Shown: piece by piece, positions 6,711-13,197 of the stretch
How positions within the stretch are numbered: position 1 is the first letter of the stretch
How the letters are laid out: each line of letters opens with the position of its first letter
Assembly (NCBI GenBank): GCA_029239575.1
Contig: JARBUP010000048.1
Location: 1 to 13,197, forward strand
Origin: Bacillota bacterium
GTDB lineage: Bacteria; Bacillota; Clostridia; Tissierellales; Sedimentibacteraceae
Length of the DNA stretch: 13,197 nt
Reading direction: 5' to 3'
Notes under the pieces: model-generated
Told to the model about the DNA's origin: nothing
Seen by the model: the letters and a program-made list of their open reading frames with translations, nothing else
Database searches by the model: none
Made by a program: the position numbers and the translations under genes

Positions 6711-6730
6711 ATAACTAATTATAACTAATT
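6711..6730. repeat. Tandem 10-bp duplication
   Basis: ATAACTAATT occurs twice in direct succession in the spacer between the SLH terminator and the convergent ABC cassette. It is simple AT-rich sequence and may have no function. Confidence 0.6.
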
Positions 6731-6790
6731 TGTGCATTTTTAAAAAGTTATCAACAGTTTAGGTGGTTTTTTATAATTAAATCCACAAAC

Positions 6791-6832
6791 AAAAAAAGTA
6801 TATGCAAAACTTTCTTTGCACAGACTTTTTTT
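6791..6832. terminator. Bidirectional terminator between convergent genes
   Basis: An outer stem of AAAAAAAGT (6791-6799) with ACTTTTTTT (6824-6832) encloses an inner stem TGCAAA (6803-6808) with TTTGCA (6815-6820). A run of seven Ts is available on both strands. It lies 11 nt past the permease stop and would end the GntR-ABC transcript. It can also back up the SLH terminator from the other side. Confidence 0.75.
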
Positions 6833-6843
6833 GTAAAATTTAT

Positions 6844-8601
6844 TTACTTTAAGTTCAAAAATTCCTTTGTATTTTTAAAATCATCATTTAAGTATATTTG
6901 ATTAAAGTATAATACACCATTTTTAGTTTCTTCTCTAATTTCTAAATAGTAGCTATTTTCATTAACCTCAATTGCTTCTTTTCCGTAAAACATATCACTA
7001 TAAATTAAAGTTCTAAATGCATCATCTGATTTCACAAAGCTATCATCCACATCCTTAATTAAATATTCTCTAATATTATTTAAGTTCATATTTTTAACTA
7101 CTATATCACCATTTTTATTGTTAACTACGTCAATGTAAAATGTTTTATTTTTATAATAATTTTCATCATATAAATAACTGTATTGTATATTTTTTAATTC
7201 CTTAGAATTTATTATTTTTTCAGCTATTAAATCTTTATTTTTGTTTCCATCATCAGAATTCTCATTATCTACATTTAACTTATAGCTTCTTATAATATAA
7301 CTACCGTCTTTCATCCAATAAGCTATAACAATATTGCTTGAATAATAAGATTCTTCAAAACCGTAATTTTGGTTTGTTAATAACTCTTTGTGTAATTCAG
7401 TAATACTTTTTATATTTTCTATTTCTTTAAATAAAGCAGTCTTCTCATATTGATGATATTCCATATCGTTAGGATTTTCTACTTCTTTATTTTCATTTAT
7501 ACTGCTATTTATTTGTCTTATAGCATATGCGTTATTGCCCACATAAGCCATTTTTACATCTTCTGCTTTTGGGACAAAATTTTTATTATTATTTGCAAAT
7601 AATACTGTGCCACTTGTTATTATAATAAATACCATCATAAAAATAGCAAATAGTTTTATTGAAAAAAATGAAATTCTAAAAGATTTTTCTAATACAGCTA
7701 TAATTATATAATATGAAAGTACAGCTAATACAATTGAGATAAATATTTTTCCTGTTACACCACTTTCAGGTGTCATTGAAGTAAATGCTGCAGGTAATAT
7801 TAAACTTGCAAGCAATGATACAAAATATTTATAACCATCGAAAACCATGAAATTTCCTGTGTTTTCATTTTTTCTTCTTTTCATGCATTTACTTAATATA
7901 AATAATAAAACAGCTACAATTACAATAAGAATCAATAAGTAATATATATCGAAGCTTCCTTTTTCTACGTATTTAATAAAATATAAATAATCTAATTTAT
8001 AAAATACACTTGTGAAAGTTTCCATTAAAACATCTGCACTAAATCCTAAAACTATGTTTTCTACTATGGAAAATACAAACATTATGATTACATATAAAAT
8101 CCAAGGAAGTACAAAATTAAATATTGTCATTAAACCAGCCATTATGGTATTACCAGTTAAAACTGATGATAATGCTGATAATATAATTCCAGTTATAAGC
8201 CAAGGAATTATTAAATAATATGCGTAATATATTTCATCAGGTAACGAATGAAATATCATTGATATAACTGATAAAAACAATAAGAAACATGTGAATATTA
8301 AATTTGAAACTATGCTAACTGTGATTAACTTTTTTAATGATGCTGGTTTAGACAAATAATAAGCAAGTTTTGAATCAGAATGCAAAAAGCTGTTGTCTAT
8401 TAAGCAGTTTAAATATACTATGATAAACAGTTCCACTATTCCGAAAAACACAAAAAATTCTGCATCAGCTTTTAAAATAGCTGGAACTAATAAAGTTGTA
8501 ACTAAAATTATAATTGTTGATATAAAATACCAATTTCTTTTACCTTTTATTGAATTCATAAGAAGTGGCATGAAATTACTTTTTATTTTGTTCAGTTCCA
8601 T
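6844..8601 (-). CDS. ABC transporter permease with large extracytoplasmic C-terminal domain
   Basis: The product has 585 residues. The N-terminal 335 carry about nine hydrophobic segments (roughly 24-43, 48-67, 92-117, 126-149, 152-180, 218-237, 258-275, 283-305 and 314-335). The remaining 250 or so residues are hydrophilic, rich in Asn, Lys, Glu and Tyr, and would lie outside the membrane if the last segment crosses outward. I recognise no enzymatic motif in this tail. The gene begins inside the ATPase gene (26-nt overlap), with GGGGGCGTAGGA before its ATG, which implies coupled translation and a shared complex. The partner ATPase and the YtrA-type regulator upstream indicate a cell-envelope stress or antibiotic-response exporter, but the substrate is unknown. 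It may belong to the ABC permeases with a DUF6449-like tail; I cannot confirm this. Confidence 0.85.
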   Translation of the reverse strand: MELNKIKSNFMPLLMNSIKGKRNWYFISTIIILVTTLLVPAILKADAEFFVFFGIVELFIIVYLNCLIDNSFLHSDSKLAYYLSKPASLKKLITVSIVSNLIFTCFLLFLSVISMIFHSLPDEIYYAYYLIIPWLITGIILSALSSVLTGNTIMAGLMTIFNFVLPWILYVIIMFVFSIVENIVLGFSADVLMETFTSVFYKLDYLYFIKYVEKGSFDIYYLLILIVIVAVLLFILSKCMKRRKNENTGNFMVFDGYKYFVSLLASLILPAAFTSMTPESGVTGKIFISIVLAVLSYYIIIAVLEKSFRISFFSIKLFAIFMMVFIIITSGTVLFANNNKNFVPKAEDVKMAYVGNNAYAIRQINSSINENKEVENPNDMEYHQYEKTALFKEIENIKSITELHKELLTNQNYGFEESYYSSNIVIAYWMKDGSYIIRSYKLNVDNENSDDGNKNKDLIAEKIINSKELKNIQYSYLYDENYYKNKTFYIDVVNNKNGDIVVKNMNLNNIREYLIKDVDDSFVKSDDAFRTLIYSDMFYGKEAIEVNENSYYLEIREETKNGVLYFNQIYLNDDFKNTKEFLNLK

Positions 8602-9478
8602 ATCCTACGCCCCCTAACTCTGTAATAAATATTTCTTCAAGATTCATTGAAAGCTCATCAAATAACAACAATTTATAATTATTTTGTAAGTATTCTTTAA
8701 ATGCTTTTGAATTTCCTGTTAAAGTGCATATATAAATACTTCCTATTTGAACTGTCTTTATTAAAATGAATTCTTTGCTTTGAACAGCTTTAAATTCACC
8801 ATCTATGGCAAACTGAACTCTCTTTGTTTCATTTTTCATTTTTTCTAAGTTTTCTTCTCTTAGAATTTTACCTTCATGCATTATACCTACTTTGTCACAT
8901 ATATTATCAAGTTCTTTTAAATCATGGGATGAAATAATAACTGTCATTTCTCTGTCCATAACTTCTTTTATTAAAATTTCCCAAAACTTTCTTTTAATAA
9001 CAGCATCTAAACCGTCTACTATTTCATCAAGAAGAAGAACTTTTGGTTGTGCTGATATTGCCATAACAAATGCAGCTTGTTTTCTTTGACCCTTAGACAT
9101 TTTATTTAAGTTCTTATTTATGTCTATATTAAAAAACTTAGTTAAATCATCGAATTTTTCCTGGGAAATATTCTGGTACATTAATTTTTCATATTGAAAT
9201 AACTTATTTAATGAATATTGATATGGAAAATATAAATTATCCTGTACATAATAAAAATCTTTAATTATATCCATATTTTCATAAACATTATTTCCATCAT
9301 AATCTACATATCCACCATCAGATTTATATATGTTCATTATGTGTTTTAAAAGCGTTGTTTTTCCACAACCGTTTGAACCTACTAAACCATATATTTGACC
9401 CGATTCAGCGTTTATATTTATATTTTTTAAAACTTGCAAATCTCCAAATTTTTTACTAAGATCATTTATTTTTAACAT
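8576..9478 (-). CDS. ABC transporter ATP-binding protein
   Basis: The product is 300 residues and provides the ATPase half of the transporter. It has Walker A GSNGCGKTT (34-42), Q-loop Gln79, signature MSKGQRKQ (127-134), Walker B KVLLLDEI (146-153, with Glu152), D-loop GLD (156-158) and switch His185 in SSHD. The signature is MSKGQ rather than the common LSGGQ, which is frequent in the YtrB/EcsA-like ABC-2 ATPases. After about residue 215 a C-terminal extension of around 85 residues follows. I chose ATG 9478, preceded by AAGGAGG, over the ATG at 9496, which overlaps the gntR stop and lies upstream of that ribosome binding site. The gene sits 14 nt after gntR and overlaps the permease gene by 26 nt. 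Confidence 0.95.
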   Translation of the reverse strand: MLKINDLSKKFGDLQVLKNININAESGQIYGLVGSNGCGKTTLLKHIMNIYKSDGGYVDYDGNNVYENMDIIKDFYYVQDNLYFPYQYSLNKLFQYEKLMYQNISQEKFDDLTKFFNIDINKNLNKMSKGQRKQAAFVMAISAQPKVLLLDEIVDGLDAVIKRKFWEILIKEVMDREMTVIISSHDLKELDNICDKVGIMHEGKILREENLEKMKNETKRVQFAIDGEFKAVQSKEFILIKTVQIGSIYICTLTGNSKAFKEYLQNNYKLLLFDELSMNLEEIFITELGGVGYGTEQNKK

Positions 9479-9492
9479 ATTACCTCCTTGTG

Positions 9493-9858
9493 TCATGATT
9501 CATTAATAATATTATTAACTATTTTTAAAATCTCGTCTTTGCTTAATCCAAGTTCTTTTAAAGATTTAATACATGCTATAAGTTCATCAATTGTTTTTTT
9601 AGTATGTAAATCCCTTAACTCATCAGCACTTTTTACGAAATTTCCTATTCCCTTAACAGTATAAATATAATTATCTACTTCTAAATTTTTATAAGATTTT
9701 TGAATGGTATTAGGATTAATTTTCAATAGTGCTGCTAGTTCTCTTACGGATGGAAGTTTTTCATCCGGTTTTAACGCTTTTGATAAAATCAATCTTGTCA
9801 TTTCATCATATATTTGTTCATGAATTGATTTAGAGCTGTTATTATCAATATTTATCAA
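9493..9858 (-). CDS. GntR-family transcriptional regulator, YtrA subfamily
   Basis: The product is 121 residues: a winged helix-turn-helix (about 11-75, core LPSVRELAALLKINPNTIQK at 35-54, wing KGIGNF at 69-74), followed by only about 45 residues of helical sequence. The lack of a large effector domain is typical of the YtrA subfamily, whose members repress their own ABC operons. The reading frame also contains a GTG at 9867, but that GTG is part of the GGAGGTG ribosome binding site. The TTG at 9858, eight bases after GGAGG, is therefore the likely start and gives the family-typical N-terminus (INIDNNSSKSIHEQI). It should bind the two operator-like repeats at 9894-9916 and 9923-9945 and control itself plus the ATPase and permease. 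Confidence 0.93.
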   Translation of the reverse strand: MINIDNNSSKSIHEQIYDEMTRLILSKALKPDEKLPSVRELAALLKINPNTIQKSYKNLEVDNYIYTVKGIGNFVKSADELRDLHTKKTIDELIACIKSLKELGLSKDEILKIVNNIINES

Positions 9859-9893
9859 TATTTTCACCTCCGATTATTATTTGTGTTTCTCAT

Positions 9894-9916
9894 GTGTATT
9901 AATACACTTAATACAC
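9894..9916. promoter_or_regulatory. YtrA-type operator 1 (downstream of the transcript start)
   Basis: A 23-bp inverted repeat: GTGTATTAA (9894-9902), five bases, TTAATACAC (9908-9916). The half-sites GTGTA and TACAC are 13 bp apart. The first 14 bases (9894-9907) are also a perfect palindrome, GTGTATTAATACAC. It lies just downstream of the predicted transcript start, where bound repressor would block elongation or open-complex escape. Confidence 0.8.
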
Positions 9917-9922
9917 TATTAA

Positions 9923-9945
9923 CTGTATTATAATCCTTAATACAC
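9923..9945. promoter_or_regulatory. YtrA-type operator 2 (over the -10 and spacer)
   Basis: A second 23-bp site with the same layout: TGTATTA (9924-9930) against TTAATACAC (9937-9945), with TGTA and TACA halves again 13 bp apart. It covers the -10 box and most of the spacer of the gntR promoter. It is displaced exactly 29 bp from operator 1. Confidence 0.75.
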
Positions 9946-9955
9946 GACCTGTCAA
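9927..9955 (-). promoter_or_regulatory. Consensus sigma-A promoter of the gntR-ABC cassette
   Basis: Minus strand TTGACA (9950-9955), a 17-bp spacer and TATAAT (9927-9932): both boxes and the spacing are perfect. The transcript should start near 9920, about 62 nt before the TTG start codon. Such a strong promoter fits an operon held off by a repressor bound at the overlapping operators. Confidence 0.9.
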
Positions 9956-9956
9956 C

Positions 9957-10003
9957 AAAAAAATTTATGGACTGGGTTTTAAATTTCAAAGCCCAGTCCA
10001 TAA
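9957..10003 (-). terminator. Intrinsic terminator of the asr operon
   Basis: Read on the minus strand, TTATGGACTGGG pairs perfectly with CCCAGTCCATAA over 12 bp (positions 9965-10003) around a 15-nt loop, followed by a run of seven Ts (9957-9963). It starts a few bases after the asrC stop. Its T-run ends next to the -35 box of the gntR promoter, so it insulates the two operons. Confidence 0.93.
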
Positions 10004-10008
10004 GATTT

Positions 10009-10974
10009 TTAATATTTAATTCCGTTCCAGTACATAGTAGTGGAGACTTCCGCTATTTCAGGAAGTTTCACATCTTTTAATGCCCATTTTTCATATTCTT
10101 TAAATCCTGTTCTATCAACAATATATCCTATGTGCTCCTTGCCTTCAAATGCATTGGGATCAATATATTTTTCCACATAATCATATGTGTTTTTTATTAT
10201 TTTAATAATACTTTCTTCATCAATCCATTTTACATAATTTTCAGCTAAACGTGGATTTTTCTTTCCACTTCTTCCAAGAAGAGTTAGGCGGTAATATTTT
10301 TCTTTACTTCTGGTCCATGCTCCCGTAGGGCAATTTAATACACATTCACCACAGCCTATGCATTTACCTTCATTTCTTTCAACTTTATAATTCACTGTTT
10401 GTAATGCATTTACTGACTTTTTCTCGCATTTTTTAACGCATGCACCACAGTTTACACATTTATCTTTATCATACTGAGGCATTGTCATACCTATGATTCC
10501 AAAATCGTGCATTCTTACTTTGGCACAATCATTGTGGCAGCCAGTCAATGCAATTTTAAAATGCAAATTATGAGGGAACACGGCCTTTTCAATTTTTCTT
10601 GCAAAATTAGTTGTATCATAACATCCATATGGGCAAACTTGATTGCCAATGCATGCTGTAATATTTCTTGTACCGGCTGCACTATATCCCTGTCCCTTGT
10701 CACTTTGATTTATATCAAGTCCTTCAATAATAGGTTGAAGAAGTTTATTTACTTCAGGCATGGACTCGAATTTTATACCCGGTATTTCAAAGCCCTGTCT
10801 ATTTGTTATATGAATAGTTCCATTACCATATTTCTCAGCTATTTCATGCAACATAACAAGATATTTAGACTGCATATGTCCACCTGGAACACGAATTCTT
10901 GAAGCAGTATATCCTCTTACCTTTGTAACTCTAAAAGCGTTTCTTTTAAGTTGTTTAGTATTTAAATCCATCAT
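10009..10974 (-). CDS. asrC: Anaerobic sulfite reductase subunit C (siroheme catalytic subunit)
   Basis: The product is 321 residues from ATG 10974. It belongs to the siroheme/4Fe-4S nitrite-sulfite reductase superfamily and carries the catalytic centre that reduces sulfite to sulfide with six electrons. YTASRIRVPGGH and ITNRQGFEIPGI near the N-terminus are the half-repeat and substrate-side motifs. Cys108 and Cys114 (ACIGNQVCPYGC) with Cys146 and Cys150 (TGCHNDC) should hold the 4Fe-4S cluster coupled to siroheme. An inserted ferredoxin part has two further 4Fe-4S motifs: Cys173/176/179/183 and Cys205/208/211/215. AAGGAGGTAAT precedes the ATG pair at 10974/10971; either could be used, while the ATG at 10989 lies upstream of this site. 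It is the last gene of the operon, 18 nt after asrB. Confidence 0.95.
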   Translation of the reverse strand: MMDLNTKQLKRNAFRVTKVRGYTASRIRVPGGHMQSKYLVMLHEIAEKYGNGTIHITNRQGFEIPGIKFESMPEVNKLLQPIIEGLDINQSDKGQGYSAAGTRNITACIGNQVCPYGCYDTTNFARKIEKAVFPHNLHFKIALTGCHNDCAKVRMHDFGIIGMTMPQYDKDKCVNCGACVKKCEKKSVNALQTVNYKVERNEGKCIGCGECVLNCPTGAWTRSKEKYYRLTLLGRSGKKNPRLAENYVKWIDEESIIKIIKNTYDYVEKYIDPNAFEGKEHIGYIVDRTGFKEYEKWALKDVKLPEIAEVSTTMYWNGIKY

Positions 10975-10992
10975 ATTACCTCCTTCCATGTT

Positions 10993-11793
10993 TTAGTCAA
11001 TTAGATCTTTACCCTTTGTATAATTAAATACTGGTCCATCCAAGCAAATATAAGTGTCATCCACTTTACAATGACCACATTTCCCTATGCCACAGCACAT
11101 TTTTCTTTCCTGAGAAATCCAAATATTTTTTTCCTCAAATCCCACGTCCAAAAGTCCTTTAGTAGAAAAACGCATCATGGCTGGAGGACCAACAACTACA
11201 GCCACTGCTTCACTTATATTTTCAAATTTAAGTTCAGGTATATATTGTGTAACTAATCCTACGTTATATTTAGAGTTTTCTTCAGCAGAATCAACAGTTA
11301 AAATAACATTCATATTTTTTTCCCAAGATTTGAAATCTTCTGTAAACAAAATATCATTGGGGCTTTTAAATCCTGCAATTAAAGTTGTACTTTTTGCTTC
11401 ACTTGCATTTTGTGAAAAATAATCAACTATACCTTTAACTGGAGATAAGCCTGTACCACCAGCAATTATAACTAATTCTTTTCCTTTATAATTTTCTACG
11501 TCAAATCCATTTCCATAAGGTCCTCTTAAAAACAACTTGTCCCCAGCATATTTCTCAAATACTTCTTCCGTTACTTTGCCAACTCGTCTTATAGTTAAAT
11601 CCACTGTATCATTTCCTATACCGCTTACAGATATGGGAGCTTCACCGTATTTTGGTATGGAAACTTCAAAAAATTGTCCTGGTTTTACATTACCAATATA
11701 GGACATACGAAATGTGTATTCTATATCCGTATGTTTTATTACTTCTTTTATTTCTGATAAAAATGGAATATATTCATTATGATTCAATTTCAT
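10993..11793 (-). CDS. asrB: Anaerobic sulfite reductase subunit B (FAD/NAD-binding, 2Fe-2S)
   Basis: The product is 266 residues of the ferredoxin-NADP reductase-like family and passes electrons from NAD(P)H to the other subunits. The FAD-binding beta-barrel occupies about the first 100 residues, with LRGPYGNGF (89-97). The nucleotide-binding half follows with IIAGGTGLSPVKG (109-121) and VVGPPAMM (200-207). At the C-terminus Cys234, Cys239, Cys242 and Cys250 form a 2Fe-2S motif as in PyrK-like proteins (CCGIGKCGHC...YICLDGP). The frame overlaps asrA by 17 nt. AAGGAGG is only three bases before the annotated ATG, so the TTG two codons later (11787), nine bases from GGAGG, is a possible alternative start. 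That would change only the first two residues. Confidence 0.95.
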   Translation of the reverse strand: MKLNHNEYIPFLSEIKEVIKHTDIEYTFRMSYIGNVKPGQFFEVSIPKYGEAPISVSGIGNDTVDLTIRRVGKVTEEVFEKYAGDKLFLRGPYGNGFDVENYKGKELVIIAGGTGLSPVKGIVDYFSQNASEAKSTTLIAGFKSPNDILFTEDFKSWEKNMNVILTVDSAEENSKYNVGLVTQYIPELKFENISEAVAVVVGPPAMMRFSTKGLLDVGFEEKNIWISQERKMCCGIGKCGHCKVDDTYICLDGPVFNYTKGKDLID

Positions 11794-12796
11794 TTACCTC
11801 CTTCATGGCATTTTCTAACTTATTTATGCAGTTAGAATAAGAAATATATTGTGGACAAATATCGTCACATCTTCCGCATCCAACACACATGTGATATCCG
11901 TTTCTTTTTTTATAGTCATATACTTTATGAAGAACTTTAAAACGCATTCTTTGTCCATTATTTTTGCGGTAAGATCCTCCGCCTGCCACATCTGTATAAC
12001 CATCAACCATGCATGAAGCCCATACACGCCTTCTTTCTCCGGCTTTACCATTATCAGTATAAAAAATATCTTGCATTGTAAAGCATGTACAAGTAGGACA
12101 TACAAAATTACATCTGCCACAGCTAATACATCTTGAATCATATTCATCCCACATTTTTGATTTAATTATATCCAATGTAATATTATCAGGAATATTTACC
12201 TTTACATGGTTTTCAGTAACATATGAAGGAATAACATCTTGCTTTTTATTGAATGAATTTTCAAAATCATTTTCAAAATCACTACATTTATTATCAATTA
12301 AGAAACTTTCTCCATCGTAATCAATGCTTGCATGATAAGAATCTACTTTATTTGTTTGCATATCAACACAAAAACAGTTTTCAAAACTACTTTTGCAACC
12401 CAATAAAATAAATTTCACATTTTCTCTTAATCTTTTATAATAATAATCTTCAAAACCATTATTAAGATATATTTCATCTAAACGTCTTACTGAGTGAAGA
12501 TCACAGCTTCTTAAAAATATTATAGCTTTCTTTTTGCGTTCATCTGCTTCCTTTACTGAATCTTCAGTAAAATAAAACAATGTTTCAGAAATTGGAAGCA
12601 GTACTTCCTTAAATGAAAAATCTGATTTCTTATTAAAGACAATTTCTTCAACATTTTCAATTTGTCCATAGCGAACTACATCAGTATCTGAAAAAGTTCC
12701 CCCTCCTTCAAAACATTTAGGAGCATATATTAAATAACTTTCTGACCATTTTTTAATAACAGTATTCATATTATCAATATTTAAACTATATCCCAT
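11777..12796 (-). CDS. asrA: Anaerobic sulfite reductase subunit A (4Fe-4S electron-transfer subunit)
   Basis: The product is 339 residues. The C-terminal third has two ferredoxin-type motifs: Cys223/226/229/233 (RCISCGRCNFVCP) and Cys304/307/310/314 (MCVGCGRCDDICP). Between them lie Cys236, Cys238 (PTCTC) and Cys262. The N-terminal region carries RSCDLHSVRRLDEI (96-109) and a CKSSFENCFC cluster (134-143), as expected of the AsrA/HydB-like family. It relays electrons from AsrB to the siroheme subunit AsrC in the cytoplasm. GAGG seven bases before the ATG lies inside the end of the channel gene, two bases of which separate the stop from this start. The gene then overlaps asrB by 17 nt, so the three subunits are translationally coupled. 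Confidence 0.95.
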   Translation of the reverse strand: MGYSLNIDNMNTVIKKWSESYLIYAPKCFEGGGTFSDTDVVRYGQIENVEEIVFNKKSDFSFKEVLLPISETLFYFTEDSVKEADERKKKAIIFLRSCDLHSVRRLDEIYLNNGFEDYYYKRLRENVKFILLGCKSSFENCFCVDMQTNKVDSYHASIDYDGESFLIDNKCSDFENDFENSFNKKQDVIPSYVTENHVKVNIPDNITLDIIKSKMWDEYDSRCISCGRCNFVCPTCTCFTMQDIFYTDNGKAGERRRVWASCMVDGYTDVAGGGSYRKNNGQRMRFKVLHKVYDYKKRNGYHMCVGCGRCDDICPQYISYSNCINKLENAMKEVNEIES

Positions 12797-12798
12797 AC

Positions 12799-13197
12799 TT
12801 ATACCTCTTCCCTTTTTGATATTATAAAATACGGCATGGCAACAAATAAAATTCCACCTACCATGTTTCCTAAAGTAACCACTAAAATATTATAAAAATA
12901 ACCAAAAATGCTCACATCAGCAGATAACGGCGAAAGCAAACCTATAGTTAATAAAGTCATATTGGCAATGCTATGCTCATATCCACTAGTTATAAAAGCA
13001 AAAAGACACCAGAAAATCATAATAAGTTTTCCACTTTCTGATTTACATTTAAAACTGCACCATGTTGCTAAACACACTAAAATGTTACAAAGCACACCTC
13101 TAAAAAATAAAACTGTAAAAGATGCATTCATTTTTAATGATGATGAAATAGCTATAAATTCTCCAACATTTTTTGTTGCAAGCCCTGCTTTATAAAA
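12799..13197 (-). CDS. Formate/nitrite transporter (FNT) family channel, probable hydrosulfide channel, 3' part
   Basis: Only the last 132 residues are in the window; the frame is open to the right edge, so the N-terminal half is missing. Family signatures are clear: ASFTVLFFRGVLCNILVCLATW (visible residues about 25-46) is the second-half FNT motif, followed by SGK (Lys57) and GYEHSIANM (central pore histidine, His75). Three further hydrophobic segments end in a short cytoplasmic tail. FNT proteins are pentameric pores for small monovalent anions. Because the gene stops two bases before asrA, the likely substrate is HS-, the product of sulfite reduction; a linked FNT hydrosulfide channel is known for the Clostridioides difficile asr locus. 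Nitrite or formate cannot be excluded without the N-terminal half. Confidence 0.88.
   Translation of the reverse strand, partial: FYKAGLATKNVGEFIAISSSLKMNASFTVLFFRGVLCNILVCLATWCSFKCKSESGKLIMIFWCLFAFITSGYEHSIANMTLLTIGLLSPLSADVSIFGYFYNILVVTLGNMVGGILFVAMPYFIISKREEV

Noticed and set aside
6736..6790. DnaA-box-like sequences (TTATCAACA and ATCCACAAA) in the AT-rich spacer, suggesting an origin
   Set aside because: Each departs from TTATCCACA, there are only two, and no dnaA, dnaN or other origin-linked genes are present. Chance matches in AT-rich DNA are likely.
9479..9496. ATPase start at ATG 9496
   Set aside because: That ATG lies upstream of the AAGGAGG that serves ATG 9478 and would add six residues encoded by the ribosome binding site itself.
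9894..9945. Repeated TTAATACAC units as a CRISPR or iteron array
   Set aside because: The repeats are 9 bp, irregularly spaced and explained by two inverted-repeat operators over a promoter; there are no spacers or replication genes.
10975..10989. asrC start at ATG 10989
   Set aside because: The frame from there passes through the AAGGAGG site; ATG 10974 or 10971 fits the family N-terminus.
11824..12147. A 107-residue minus-strand frame inside asrA
   Set aside because: It is an out-of-frame shadow of the cysteine-rich asrA coding sequence with no ribosome binding site.

Overview
The window is AT-rich DNA with the features of a low-GC, anaerobic Gram-positive bacterium, most likely a member of the Clostridia or Tissierellia. 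The signs are strong AGGAGG-type ribosome binding sites with some GTG and TTG starts, TTGACA/TATAAT promoters, a lipobox lipoprotein, an S-layer-homology (SLH) surface protein, an ornithine-racemase-family enzyme, and an anaerobic sulfite reductase operon next to an FNT channel gene. Species cannot be fixed from the sequence alone. All genes but one (the SLH gene) are on the minus strand, so transcription mostly runs from high to low coordinates.

Layout in the direction of minus transcription. (1) 13197-10009: the 3' half of a formate/nitrite-transporter-family channel gene, probably an HS- exporter, then asrA, asrB and asrC for anaerobic sulfite reductase. The genes abut or overlap, and a 12-bp-stem terminator (9957-10003) ends the operon. 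(2) 9955-6844: a YtrA-type GntR repressor, an ABC ATPase and a membrane permease with a large extracytoplasmic C-terminal part. They are driven by a perfect TTGACA-17-TATAAT promoter carrying two operator-like inverted repeats of identical architecture, and closed by a bidirectional terminator at 6791-6832. (3) 5563-6703, plus strand: a single SLH-domain surface protein with a beta-solenoid-like tail, its own promoter, a 5'-leader hairpin and a terminator. (4) 5539-2724, minus strand, divergent from the SLH gene: tadA, a PLP-dependent alanine/ornithine-type racemase, a 4-oxalocrotonate-tautomerase-like protein and an exonuclease III. The 3' end is a terminator region that appears to have taken up a palindromic repeat. 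(5) 2654-1: an M23-peptidase lipoprotein, then an NfeD-like protein and the start of an SPFH (stomatin/flotillin) protein, which runs off the left edge.

The AsrABC genes should reduce sulfite to sulfide, with the channel passing HS- out. The GntR-ABC cassette resembles the YtrA-type systems that respond to cell-envelope stress, and its operator spacing (half-sites separated by 13 bp) matches what I recall for Bacillus subtilis YtrA. NfeD and SPFH proteins normally work as a membrane-microdomain pair. I found no CRISPR array, rRNA, tRNA, phage or transposase gene. The region looks like ordinary chromosome; the more notable features are regulatory (the paired operators, and the repeat nested in a terminator) plus uncharacterised domains in the permease, the M23 lipoprotein and the SLH protein.
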